Positions 30,953 to 38,589 of a stretch of 64,000 nt of DNA are shown one piece after another (position 1 is the stretch's first letter; each line of letters starts with the position of its first letter). Position numbers and translations under genes: made by a program. The stretch is from positions 40,276-104,275 of the forward strand of contig JAEWYQ010000037.1 in the NCBI GenBank assembly GCA_023395555.1, read 5' to 3'. The notes under the pieces are model-generated. The model worked only from the letters and a program-made list of their open reading frames with translations, ran no database searches and was not told the origin of the DNA. Source of the stretch: Bacillota bacterium. GTDB taxonomy: Bacteria > Bacillota > Clostridia > Lachnospirales > Lachnospiraceae.

Positions 30953-31156
30953 ATGAGTAATAACAATTCAAATAATAATAGTTCCGCAACCGGCGGTATC
31001 GGATTTTGTGGATTACTGACTATCGTATTTATCGTATTGAAGCTGACAGGATTTATTAAATGGTCATGGTTGTGGGTGTTGGCTCCATCATGGATACCGA
31101 TTGCAATTGTGTTATTGATACTTTTGGTCATTGTGATTAAAGCATTGCTGGAATAG
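30953..31156 (+). CDS. Small two-helix membrane protein (Fragile-X-F-like)
   Basis: This 67-residue protein has an Asn/Ser-rich start and two membrane helices separated by Trp-Ser-Trp-Leu-Trp-Val-Leu-Ala-Pro-Ser-Trp-Ile-Pro. This pattern matches small phage proteins usually named transmembrane Fragile-X-F proteins. Function unknown. Confidence 0.6.
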   Translation: MSNNNSNNNSSATGGIGFCGLLTIVFIVLKLTGFIKWSWLWVLAPSWIPIAIVLLILLVIVIKALLE

Positions 31157-31165
31157 GAGGGCATT

Positions 31166-31408
31166 ATGGATAATCTTGAAATCCTATCAAAAATGTCTTC
31201 CGAGAACAAAGAAATCATGCTTGCTCCATTATCGAATATCACGGCGGCACAGACTGGCAAGGATGGCTACGGCAGAGTAACTATAGCGGTTCCGAACAGT
31301 GTAATACAGCATCTTGCGGTATGTGATGGATATTATGTTGGTGGATTAATTCTCGCCAATGCGGAACAGTTTAATGAGATTAAGGAGGCTAACCATGACA
31401 GTATATGA
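31166..31408 (+). CDS. Hypothetical early protein
   Basis: This 80-residue protein has a TAGGAGG ribosome binding site and overlaps the next gene by 14 bases. It shows Gly-Arg-Val-Thr-Ile-Ala-Val-Pro and no recognised domain. Confidence 0.55.
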   Translation: MDNLEILSKMSSENKEIMLAPLSNITAAQTGKDGYGRVTIAVPNSVIQHLAVCDGYYVGGLILANAEQFNEIKEANHDSI

Positions 31409-31619
31409 GTTAATTCAAGAGTTGGTACAGCAAGACCCGAACAAGGAGGTAGTTATAGATTTCACTCCGAAGAATTTTGAAGTAACAGTTGATAGTGGAC
31501 TAACCGAGGGTGATGATATGACGGTTGAAATGAACGAGTGTAGTGGTTCCGATTTGAGCCTTAACACTTACTCCCATGAACGACATTCCAAAGTCCATAT
31601 CGAAGTCGAGGAAGATTAG
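31395..31619 (+). CDS. Hypothetical early protein
   Basis: This 74-residue acidic protein starts at ATG 31395 behind AAGGAGG. Leu-Ile-Gln-Glu-Leu-Val-Gln-Gln-Asp-Pro-Asn and Val-Val-Ile-Asp-Phe suggest a small conserved phage protein. Its function is unknown. Confidence 0.55.
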   Translation: MTVYELIQELVQQDPNKEVVIDFTPKNFEVTVDSGLTEGDDMTVEMNECSGSDLSLNTYSHERHSKVHIEVEED

Positions 31620-31627
31620 GTGATTAG

Positions 31628-32375
31628 ATGAATCTAATTTGTCTAGGTAGTAGTTCAAGTGGAAACTGCTACCTTCTGGAAAATGAAACAGAGTGCTTAA
31701 TTCTCGAATGCGGTATCAAATTTGCGGAAATAAAAAAGGCTCTGGATTTTAATGTATCGAAAATTCAAGGCGTGGTTGTATCCCACCAGCATCTTTGACC
31801 ATTTTAAATATGCAGAAGAATATCTCAAAGCCGGTATCCCTGTCTACGTACCGGAAGAGGCTCATGGAACGCTGTCAAGGGAGTATGACGAGCAGAAGGT
31901 TGTTCATGATGGCGGTCATTATGAGGTGGGAAGGTTTACTATTTATCCGTTCCCTGCATTCCATGATGTTGATTGTCTGGGATATGCGATAGTTCATCCG
32001 GATACCGGCATGATTATCTTTGCAACGGACACGGCATACATTAAGAAAAATTTCAAGCAGCATAAGCCATCACACATCCTTATCGAATGTAATCATTCCT
32101 GGGATGCCATAGACAGGAACGTACAGGATGGAACAATGGATATGGCATTGGCAAACCGGATTAAAAGCACTCACATGAGCCTTGAAACCTGCAGAACATT
32201 CGTATCGGCAAACAAGACCTCAATGCTCGATAATGTAATTCTGCTTCATCTCTCTGATAGCAATAGTAACTCCGAACAATTCAGAAATGAAATGCAGGAG
32301 GTTGTCGGCAAGGATACGAGGGTATGGGTGGCAGATAAGGGGCTAGAAGTTAGATTGGACTTATTTCCGTGGTGA
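31628..32375 (+). pseudogene. Metallo-beta-lactamase-fold hydrolase, frame broken at the active site (or +1 frameshifted)
   Basis: ATG 31628 opens Cys-Leu-Gly-Ser-Ser-Ser-Ser-Gly-Asn-Cys-Tyr, the start of phage MBL-fold hydrolases, and runs to Val-Ser-His-Gln-His-Leu, where TGA follows (31796-31798). Reading one base later gives Asp-His and the rest of the enzyme to 32375, with Val-Asp-Cys-Leu-Gly-Tyr, Phe-Ala-Thr-Asp-Thr and Glu-Cys-Asn-His. The break is thus inside His-x-His-x-Asp-His. The bases CTTTGAC at the break equal the prfB +1 frameshift heptamer, but no Shine-Dalgarno-like stimulator is seen. Either an extra T was gained or the gene is decoded by frameshifting. Confidence 0.75.
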
Positions 32376-32386
32376 GGGGGATTGTC

Positions 32387-32566
32387 ATGACATTGTTAGA
32401 AGCAAAGGCATATCTCAAAAGATTGGAATTGAATCGGAAAAGAGACGAGCAAAACAACAAGAAGTCTCATGAGGATGCCAGAACCCTTTCTGCATGGGTA
32501 TCGGTCGCCGAATATGGCAACGAACAGATGAAGAAAATAGCACTAAAAATTATTAGGAGTATTTAG
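32387..32566 (+). CDS. Small basic helical protein
   Basis: This 59-residue protein starts at ATG 32387 behind a G-rich ribosome binding site. It is helical, Lys/Glu-rich and has no recognised domain. Confidence 0.5.
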   Translation: MTLLEAKAYLKRLELNRKRDEQNNKKSHEDARTLSAWVSVAEYGNEQMKKIALKIIRSI

Positions 32567-32577
32567 GGGGTGTCGTT

Positions 32578-32754
32578 ATGAATATAGCAATCGGAGATAA
32601 AGTCATTATGAATGATAGTTACAGGGTGGTGGAGAAGAACAAAGGCGTAATATTCACGGTCAGAAGCGAACCATTCGATATCTGCGGAACCGTATGTGTA
32701 ATGCTTGAAAATTACCGTGGAGGGTATGTGTTGGATGGACTGACGAAAGTTTAG
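32578..32754 (+). CDS. Small SH3/KOW-like protein
   Basis: This 58-residue frame starts at ATG 32578 behind AGGGGG. Ile-Ala-Ile-Gly-Asp-Lys-Val-Ile and Lys-Gly-Val-Ile-Phe-Thr-Val resemble the small barrel modules at 24447 and 30728. Function unknown. Confidence 0.5.
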   Translation: MNIAIGDKVIMNDSYRVVEKNKGVIFTVRSEPFDICGTVCVMLENYRGGYVLDGLTKV

Positions 32755-32806
32755 AGGCTGGGTTGAATTTTAAAGATTTGGCTGAATAAGAAGGGAGCGT
32801 GACTTG

Positions 32807-33070
32807 ATGAAAACAAGTCTTACTATGAGTGAAAGCCTTAAAAGAGAAAAAGGAATGATATTTCCACAAGATTTTAGCGAGGGCACATTGCTATCGGTTG
32901 CGCATAGTAAAAACTGCGTAACAGCCTTAACAAAGCAAGTGCAGTTATCGCCGATAGATGATGGAGCTTTTGGGAAGTGCCCTACATGTAATTATGAGTT
33001 TAACAGCGAATTGATTAGTGAATACAATATTCGTTGCTGCCCTTCATGTGGGCAAGCATTGCAGGAATAA
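32807..33070 (+). CDS. Small zinc-ribbon protein
   Basis: This 87-residue protein starts at ATG 32807 behind AAGGGAG. The C-terminal half has Cys-Pro-Thr-Cys and Cys-Cys-Pro-Ser-Cys-Gly, a zinc ribbon. The 207 bases after it (33071-33277) hold no convincing gene. Confidence 0.6.
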   Translation: MKTSLTMSESLKREKGMIFPQDFSEGTLLSVAHSKNCVTALTKQVQLSPIDDGAFGKCPTCNYEFNSELISEYNIRCCPSCGQALQE

Positions 33071-33277
33071 TTTTAACCCTCAATCAATTCCGTTTGGGAG
33101 ACTATGTTGCGGTGGCGGTCGTTGGAAGAGACGAAATGAAGGGCGGTCATAGTTCGGTGCTTAATGGGAAACTCAATTCCGTAATCCCAGCCTGTTTCAC
33201 AGGTGCGCATGTGGGTAGCTGAAATGTCCACAAAGCCACTAATTGATTGGGTGAATTTCAATAGGGAGGGTAAATAA

Positions 33278-33502
33278 TTGGATGCGGTTGAGTTCATAAA
33301 AGAGCGAGAAAGAATGTGTCATTATCAGTATCACGCACCCGGCAGATATGGGTGTCGCGATTGTTCGGTTTCGAGATTTAGGCAATTCGATTTCGGGGAT
33401 AGCTGCTTAATTCAATGCGAACGATTTGAAAGTGATATGCCCGAATTGTTTGTTGCGGTCGTTGAGGAATGGGGTAAGAGTCACCCTGTTGATGGAGTGT
33501 AA
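33278..33502 (+). CDS. Small Cys-rich phage protein
   Basis: This 74-residue protein starts at TTG 33278 behind GGGAGG. Val-Glu-Phe-Ile-Lys-Glu-Arg-Glu-Arg-Met, spaced cysteines (Cys-Arg-Asp-Cys) and a Val-Val-Glu-Glu-Trp end match a small protein family frequent in clostridial prophages. Function unknown. Confidence 0.6.
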   Translation: MDAVEFIKERERMCHYQYHAPGRYGCRDCSVSRFRQFDFGDSCLIQCERFESDMPELFVAVVEEWGKSHPVDGV

Positions 33503-33506
33503 TGAA

Positions 33507-34322
33507 ATGACTTGGAGAGCATGGACACAATCAGAATGCGATTACTTATCAGATAAGTGGGGTACAGTTTCGCTGAAAAGCATAGCAAAGAACCTTAACC
33601 GCTCTGAGAACGCAATTCTTATAAAAGTTCAGAGATTAGGATTGTCCGCATTCCTCGAAAGTGGAGAGTACATATCATTCAATCAATTGTTAAAAGCTCT
33701 TGGAGTTAATGGCGGTTACGGATACAAGCCAATTTCATGGATAAGAAATCGCCATTGCCCGGTAAAGACAAAACGTGTTAATAACAGCACGTTCCGAGTG
33801 ATTTACCTGCAAGATTTCTGGAAATGGGCCGAGCAGAATAAGAGTTTTTTGGACTTCTCAACCTTCGAGGAAAACTCTCTCGGAGAAGAACCGGAATGGG
33901 CGAAGGTCAAGCGAAGGAACGATATTGAAGCGAAGCGCAGATATATCAAAACCCCATGGACAAAAACTGAGGATGAAAAGCTAAAAAGGCTTGTCGGCCT
34001 CCATAAACACACCTACTCTGTTATCTCCAAAATGATGCGCAGAACCGAAGGAGCAATTCAGAGAAGATGTTGCGAATTAAATTTGACAGGCAGACCGCTC
34101 CGAGAAAGTCCTCATTCGAAATGGAATCAATGGCAACTTGAGCAGATACCAAAGCTTATTGACAGCGGATGTACATATGAAATGATGTCGGCGGTTATTG
34201 GCAAATCTACAAAGGCTATCCGTGGAAAAGTTTACGTGATGTACGGTACGGAAAATCTGGACAAGGCAAGAATAATAATGTCGGAAATGGAGAACGGACA
34301 TGACAAAAAAAGAGTATGTTGA
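33507..34322 (+). CDS. DNA-binding protein with three Myb/SANT-like repeats
   Basis: This 271-residue protein starts at ATG 33507. Three segments show a Trp-led helical repeat: Trp-Arg-Ala-Trp-Thr-Gln-Ser-Glu (residue 3), Pro-Trp-Thr-Lys-Thr-Glu-Asp-Glu (about residue 150) and Lys-Trp-Asn-Gln-Trp-Gln-Leu (about residue 205). Each is followed by an Ile-Ser/Ala-Lys-x-Met/Leu-x-Arg and Ala-Ile-x-x-Arg/Lys pattern, as in Myb/SANT DNA-binding folds. Between the first and second repeats is a basic domain of unknown type. It probably binds phage or host promoters. It overlaps the next gene by 23 bases. Confidence 0.65.
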   Translation: MTWRAWTQSECDYLSDKWGTVSLKSIAKNLNRSENAILIKVQRLGLSAFLESGEYISFNQLLKALGVNGGYGYKPISWIRNRHCPVKTKRVNNSTFRVIYLQDFWKWAEQNKSFLDFSTFEENSLGEEPEWAKVKRRNDIEAKRRYIKTPWTKTEDEKLKRLVGLHKHTYSVISKMMRRTEGAIQRRCCELNLTGRPLRESPHSKWNQWQLEQIPKLIDSGCTYEMMSAVIGKSTKAIRGKVYVMYGTENLDKARIIMSEMENGHDKKRVC

Positions 34323-34497
34323 GTATTTGAATGGGTTCCCGGAAGATAGTGAGGTAAAGTTTGTTGTTGCGAACCCTGCTGATGGCGTAAGGCTGCTATA
34401 TCCGGTCGAGGAAATGTTCTGTATCACAGGCGAAAACAATCCAGTGGTGTGTATTGGAGTGGGGGCCGGTACCAATATGGATTTTGAGGAGGAATAA
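34300..34497 (+). CDS. Small acidic protein
   Basis: This 65-residue protein begins inside the end of the previous gene. Lys-Glu-Tyr-Val-Glu-Tyr-Leu and Asp-Ser-Glu-Val-Lys-Phe are typical of small unannotated phage proteins. Confidence 0.5.
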   Translation: MTKKEYVEYLNGFPEDSEVKFVVANPADGVRLLYPVEEMFCITGENNPVVCIGVGAGTNMDFEEE

Positions 34498-34500
34498 CTC

Positions 34501-34695
34501 ATGTTAATAATCGCAATTATTTTAGCAATCCTGCTTATCGGGAGTATTATCTCCGATGGAATTCATGCGTATTACAAAAGCAAATACATCGAAATATTGA
34601 GGGAGCAGAATGACTTATTGATGAAATCATATTCGGCTGCTCAAAGAGTTTTGAAAGAAACGAGCGCGGTTTTGACGGCATCATATAAAAAATAG
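34501..34695 (+). CDS. Small membrane-anchored protein
   Basis: This 64-residue protein has one N-terminal membrane helix (residues 1-20) and then a charged helix. GAGGAG precedes it. The topology suggests a cytoplasmic helix tethered to the membrane. Confidence 0.55.
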   Translation: MLIIAIILAILLIGSIISDGIHAYYKSKYIEILREQNDLLMKSYSAAQRVLKETSAVLTASYKK

Positions 34696-34708
34696 GGAGG
34701 TTGACTTC

Positions 34709-34879
34709 ATGAAAATTTACTGTATAGATGATAGTTGCCAGAAAAGGGATAAGGGGTATGCACTGTGTACCGGGCTGATGGATATTTCCGAATGTCCGAA
34801 GGTAAAAGCCAAGGAAGCGGCAAAGAAGGAGGGTGTCAATGAAAAAGACAGCCAGAGTGATTGTAACGTACAAATGTAA
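34709..34879 (+). CDS. Small Cys-containing protein
   Basis: This 56-residue frame starts at ATG 34709 behind AGGGAGG. It has Cys-Ile-Asp-Asp-Ser-Cys and two later cysteines, which could bind a metal. Its end overlaps the next gene. Confidence 0.45.
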   Translation: MKIYCIDDSCQKRDKGYALCTGLMDISECPKVKAKEAAKKEGVNEKDSQSDCNVQM

Positions 34880-35366
34880 TCGTAGCTGTCCTGGGTGTTG
34901 TAATGTGCATGGGAATGCGATTAGGAAGATTGGGAGCATTAATGAGTTGCTTGAGTATGAGGAAGTCGTGATAACGGGCGGAGAGCCGATGCTACTTGGA
35001 TGGAAACTCCTTGATTTTATAAGGAAACTAAGAAGGATTGGTTTTTCAGGGAAAATCTATATGTATAGCGCATGGTGGAGTAAGAAGATCCATGACATTC
35101 ACATATTACAATGTGTTGACGGGATAACTTATACTCTGCATTCAGAAATGAATGATGATGATATTTCAAGATACAAAGAATTATCAGATATCCTTTGGGC
35201 TATTGATAGCTTAGATAATAGGCTTTTCGTTGACGAAAGGACTTGGGACAGGTTTCATGCATCTGAAAACCGGAGGACGCGCCCATGGAAAGAAGTCAGA
35301 AAGCTTGAATGGAAAGCGGAGTGTAACCCGGCACCCAATGAGGAATTAGTTGAGTTTCTTCTATAA
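34839..35366 (+). CDS. Short radical SAM protein
   Basis: This 175-residue protein starts at ATG 34839 behind GGAGGG. Cys-Asn-Arg-Ser-Cys-Pro-Gly-Cys (Cys-x3-Cys-x2-Cys) near residue 15 is the iron-sulfur cluster motif of radical SAM enzymes, and Ile-Thr-Gly-Gly-Glu-Pro near residue 45 is the SAM-binding motif. It is about half the usual length, closest in size to activating enzymes or queuosine-type synthases, but no substrate can be named. Small radical SAM proteins of this build occur in phage early regions. Confidence 0.75.
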   Translation: MKKTARVIVTYKCNRSCPGCCNVHGNAIRKIGSINELLEYEEVVITGGEPMLLGWKLLDFIRKLRRIGFSGKIYMYSAWWSKKIHDIHILQCVDGITYTLHSEMNDDDISRYKELSDILWAIDSLDNRLFVDERTWDRFHASENRRTRPWKEVRKLEWKAECNPAPNEELVEFLL

Positions 35367-35391
35367 TAATGTGAATCTGGAGGGATGAGTA

Positions 35392-35907
35392 ATGACTGAA
35401 CAACAGAAACACCTTGCTGAAACTAATCACAATTTAATATATTCCTTCCTCCAGAAATATCATTTGGAGTTTGATGAATGGTATGATATGGCGGCAATCG
35501 GATTATGCAAGGCGGCAATAACATTCAATGAGGACATATCGTGTTTCTCTACATATGCGTATCGGTGTATGTTCACTGCTGTCTTCCATGAAAAAAGACG
35601 GGAAACACAGGCCAGAACCGTTCCACAACATTTAATTTTATATTATCAAACGGAATTTGATGTAGGGCATGACGGTGATGTATTTGATTTTTTGGAAACC
35701 ATGCCGTCCTCAGATGATGTTGAGGGAGAGGTTGTTGCAAAACTGATGTATGAGGAGTTCAGCAGCGAATTAAAGCCCCGAGATAAAGCTATATTCCAAA
35801 TGGCTTCAGAAGGATATAAACAGAATGAAATAAGCAAGGTGGTTGGATGTTCGCAACCGCAGGTATCAAGAGTGAAAAAGAAGTTAGTGAAGTATTTATC
35901 GGATTGA
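35392..35907 (+). CDS. Sigma-70-family sigma factor
   Basis: This 171-residue protein starts at ATG 35392 behind GGAGGG. Region 2 is seen as Ala-Ala-Ile-Gly-Leu-Cys-Lys-Ala-Ala, Phe-Ser-Thr-Tyr-Ala-Tyr-Arg-Cys and Glu-Lys-Arg-Arg. Region 4 is Gly-Tyr-Lys-Gln-Asn-Glu-Ile-Ser-Lys-Val-Val-Gly-Cys-Ser-Gln-Pro-Gln-Val-Ser-Arg. It is short, like alternative or sporulation-type sigma factors. It could direct late phage transcription. Phage sigma factors can also redirect host sporulation, and a Spo0A-like protein is encoded in the same operon. Confidence 0.75.
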   Translation: MTEQQKHLAETNHNLIYSFLQKYHLEFDEWYDMAAIGLCKAAITFNEDISCFSTYAYRCMFTAVFHEKRRETQARTVPQHLILYYQTEFDVGHDGDVFDFLETMPSSDDVEGEVVAKLMYEEFSSELKPRDKAIFQMASEGYKQNEISKVVGCSQPQVSRVKKKLVKYLSD

Positions 35908-35949
35908 GAAGCAAATTAAATTAGAAAATTTATATGGAGGAGTAATTAC

Positions 35950-36381
35950 ATGAATAAAGCGATAATCATCGGCAGATGCGTACGTGATCCGGAGGTCAGA
36001 TACAGTCAGGGAGAAAACTCTACGGCGGTAGCAAGGTTTACGCTTGCGGTCGACAGGAGATTTAAAAGACAGGGAGAGCAACAGGAAGCGGACTTCATCG
36101 GGTGCGTTGCATTCGGAAAGCAGGCAGAATTCGTTGAGAAGTATTTCAAGCAGGGAATGAAGATGGTGTTGGCCGGAAGGATTCAGACTGGCAGCTATAC
36201 GAATAAGGATGGCGTCAAGGTTTACACGACCGATATTGTGGCCGAAGACATTGAATTTGCTGAGAGCAAGGGCAACAGTGGCGGCGGTCAAGTGGGTAAT
36301 AAGCCGGAGCCGAGTAGTGCAATTGGTGACGGATTCATGAACATTCCAGACGGTATTGACGAGGAATTGCCATTTAACTAA
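35950..36381 (+). CDS. ssb: Single-stranded DNA-binding protein
   Basis: This 143-residue protein is a typical SSB: Asn-Lys-Ala-Ile-Ile-Ile-Gly-Arg-Cys-Val-Arg-Asp-Pro-Glu, Phe-Thr-Leu-Ala-Val-Asp-Arg, Gly-Lys-Gln-Ala-Glu-Phe, and the Asp-Glu-Glu-Leu-Pro-Phe C-terminal tip that binds partner proteins. It protects single-stranded DNA in phage replication. TGGAGGAG precedes it. Confidence 0.9.
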   Translation: MNKAIIIGRCVRDPEVRYSQGENSTAVARFTLAVDRRFKRQGEQQEADFIGCVAFGKQAEFVEKYFKQGMKMVLAGRIQTGSYTNKDGVKVYTTDIVAEDIEFAESKGNSGGGQVGNKPEPSSAIGDGFMNIPDGIDEELPFN

Positions 36382-36413
36382 TTATTATGTCGAATTTATA
36401 AGGGGGAATTTCA

Positions 36414-37151
36414 ATGACAATAGAAAGCAGTATAGCAGAAATGCTTCAAAAGAAATTGTCGGATGGTAGTATAGAGGCGATTATTGAGGAAAAACTCACA
36501 AAATGTATCGGTGAGTGCATGGAGAATATGTTCCGCTGGAACGGTACGGCAAAGGAATTAATCGAAGAAAAATTAAAGGCCGTGATGGTTCCCACAATTG
36601 AAAGCCATGATTTCAGCAATTACACATTAAAACTGGATGCGGTTTTGACAGAGATTATCAACACCACTTCTCTCCAAGATAATAAACAAATCCTTAATAA
36701 TTTCAAAGACCTCATGACCGAAGAAGAAAAGGAAATTAAGATATCGTCCATCTTTGAAAAATGGTGTGATTATGTGGCGGAGAAAGTAGAAACATCCGGG
36801 CTGGAAATTGAGCATGACGATGATGTTAGCTATGAATGCGTTCATGTTGAGATGGAAACAGAAGATATCGAAAGCCGTAGTTCATATGCTCCTGATAAGA
36901 AAATTGTACGGTTCACTTGTGAGCATGATGAAAATATGAACTTACAGTTTGAAATCTACAAATATGATTTCATGAAAGGATATGAAATCAGTGGTTATGG
37001 TGACGCAGGTATTAAAGGCTTGAAACATCTTGATGATATGCAAATTCTACTTATGCGGCTAGGTAGAAGTGGAACTAAGATTATTCTTGATGGTGAATTT
37101 TTTGAGGATGATGTCAGACCAGAAGCAGAACCGGAAGCAACATACAGTTAA
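36414..37151 (+). CDS. Hypothetical acidic protein
   Basis: This 245-residue protein has AAGGGGG upstream. It is helical in the first half, with many Glu and Lys, and mixed in the second. The bases TGTCGAA, the core of a 0A box, lie at 36388-36394 upstream of it, but the match is short. No domain is recognised. Confidence 0.55.
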   Translation: MTIESSIAEMLQKKLSDGSIEAIIEEKLTKCIGECMENMFRWNGTAKELIEEKLKAVMVPTIESHDFSNYTLKLDAVLTEIINTTSLQDNKQILNNFKDLMTEEEKEIKISSIFEKWCDYVAEKVETSGLEIEHDDDVSYECVHVEMETEDIESRSSYAPDKKIVRFTCEHDENMNLQFEIYKYDFMKGYEISGYGDAGIKGLKHLDDMQILLMRLGRSGTKIILDGEFFEDDVRPEAEPEATYS

Positions 37152-37162
37152 GGAGGTCGCTT

Positions 37163-37585
37163 ATGAACAGAGAAATTAAATTCCGTGGTCAGCGTGTAGA
37201 TACAAAAGAATGGGTTTATGGGTATTTGTTCAAGATTTGGGAACGTACATATATCCTGTGGGGCACCACTAACGGCGTTCCGAATATGATAGAAGTCATT
37301 CCCGAGACCGTCGGTCAATTCACCGGACTCCATGATAAGAACGGTGTGGAGATTTATGAGGGCGATATTATTCCATATCACTTTAACCATGATAAGGTTG
37401 GAATTGTTAAATACGGAGAGCATCACAATCCATTTGATAGCGATAATCACGGAGGGCACGTTGGATTTTATCTTGATTGGAGTGAAACGGACTCACTTCT
37501 CCGAGTTGACTTAGGTTATTGGATTAAGGTATCCGAGGTTATCGGTAACATCCATGACAACCCCGATCTCCTGGAAGCGAGGTAG
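37163..37585 (+). CDS. YopX-family protein
   Basis: This 140-residue protein begins Arg-Glu-Ile-Lys-Phe-Arg-Gly and contains Gly-Gln-Phe-Thr-Gly-Leu-His-Asp-Lys-Asn-Gly-Val-Glu-Ile-Tyr-Glu-Gly-Asp-Ile and a closing Val-Ile-Gly-Asn-Ile-His-Asp-Asn-Pro, the signature of YopX proteins of phages. The function of the family is unknown. Confidence 0.85.
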   Translation: MNREIKFRGQRVDTKEWVYGYLFKIWERTYILWGTTNGVPNMIEVIPETVGQFTGLHDKNGVEIYEGDIIPYHFNHDKVGIVKYGEHHNPFDSDNHGGHVGFYLDWSETDSLLRVDLGYWIKVSEVIGNIHDNPDLLEAR

Positions 37586-37590
37586 TGCTT

Positions 37591-37971
37591 ATGAATAATA
37601 CCAAACAGAAACCATCCGAGGTTATATCTGAATTCCTCAATTATCTCGACCAAATTAAATCAGATTACAAAATCGCCTATGACATTGTCGGTGCGGAGGA
37701 TAAGAAAGACCAGGATTATAAACACGACATGGAATTAGCACCGACTGAGTCTGAATTCATCAAAGCATCAAGACGATATAGGAGGGGGCGCAGAACCCGC
37801 CGGGCAAATAAAGACAAGGTTTTGGAGTTGGAAGAAATCATAAGGTTTCTTGATGAACTCAACCATAAAAGCACCTTTAATAAAATGAAGCAGTTATTGG
37901 GCAAGCAGCGAAAAATCGAAGAGTATCTTGCAAGTGACAGGCATTACAACCGGAGAGGGGAGGATGATTAA
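37591..37971 (+). CDS. Hypothetical basic protein
   Basis: This 126-residue protein starts at ATG 37591. The middle has Arg-Arg-Tyr-Arg-Arg-Gly-Arg-Arg-Thr-Arg, and the rest is helical with Lys/Glu. RNA or DNA binding is plausible. It follows YopX closely. Confidence 0.55.
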   Translation: MNNTKQKPSEVISEFLNYLDQIKSDYKIAYDIVGAEDKKDQDYKHDMELAPTESEFIKASRRYRRGRRTRRANKDKVLELEEIIRFLDELNHKSTFNKMKQLLGKQRKIEEYLASDRHYNRRGEDD

Positions 37972-37973
37972 GG

Positions 37974-38132
37974 ATGAAATTTAATTATGATCTGGTGGTA
38001 TTGATTGCATGGTTAATATATGGCATATATCGGCTAAGCAGCAGCGAGAAAATCAGCAAATTCAGTTATGGATGTGTATGGGCGCTTTTAATTATATATC
38101 TGCTGTCTGATTACATAGAAACTTTGATATAG
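37974..38132 (+). CDS. Small membrane protein
   Basis: This 52-residue frame starts at ATG 37974, just after the previous stop. Two hydrophobic segments (residues 6-19 and 33-47) are separated by a short polar turn. Function unknown. Confidence 0.45.
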   Translation: MKFNYDLVVLIAWLIYGIYRLSSSEKISKFSYGCVWALLIIYLLSDYIETLI

Positions 38133-38143
38133 GAGAGATGCTT

Positions 38144-38410
38144 ATGTGTGATTGCGTAAAGAGAATTTGTAACAATATTCGAACCGGTGAGTTTTCCAAG
38201 GCAAATCCCAGTTTTGCAAAGCTCAATATTATAGATGCCAGTTGTGATTTATCGGGCTGGACATTCGGAGAAAAGGCAGTTGCCCCGGCATTGTTTATTC
38301 CCTTCGCGATTGTCCATGAGCCAATCGGCAGAAAAAAATCAACTACCATCAAGATGATTGCTAAGTATTGTCCGTTTTGTGGTGGGAAGATGGAACAGGA
38401 GGATGATTAA
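38144..38410 (+). CDS. Small zinc-ribbon protein
   Basis: This 88-residue protein probably starts at ATG 38144; ATG 38138 is close to GGAGAG. It has Cys-Asp-Cys at the start and Tyr-Cys-Pro-Phe-Cys-Gly-Gly-Lys at the end, so it likely binds zinc. It is followed by a smaller relative. Confidence 0.6.
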   Translation: MCDCVKRICNNIRTGEFSKANPSFAKLNIIDASCDLSGWTFGEKAVAPALFIPFAIVHEPIGRKKSTTIKMIAKYCPFCGGKMEQEDD

Positions 38411-38589
38411 TGGGATTGCAATTTATTGAAGATCATTCATGTGGTGCATTATCTAAAATGGATGATATAGCAGTTGAACAGTATGAACACAACGGCGCAA
38501 TAAAATGGTTTTGGAGGTTTAAGAAACAGATGCACCAGATTTGCTTCTGCCCGTATTGTGGGGATAAGCTAGAAAGAGGTGATACATAA
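38410..38589 (+). CDS. Small zinc-ribbon protein
   Basis: This 59-residue frame overlaps the stop of the previous gene and the start of the next. It ends in Cys-Phe-Cys-Pro-Tyr-Cys-Gly-Asp-Lys, like its neighbour. It may be a duplicated zinc protein. Confidence 0.55.
   Translation: MGLQFIEDHSCGALSKMDDIAVEQYEHNGAIKWFWRFKKQMHQICFCPYCGDKLERGDT

Noticed and set aside
33034..33297. Short frames on both strands in 33071-33277
   Set aside because: Neither has a ribosome binding site or recognisable protein features, and they overlap each other; the interval is left as non-coding or decayed.
36388..36394. TGTCGAA upstream of the gene at 36414 as a 0A box for the Spo0A-like protein
   Set aside because: A 7-base match is expected several times by chance in 64 kb on two strands; other copies lie inside genes. 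Kept only as a lead.
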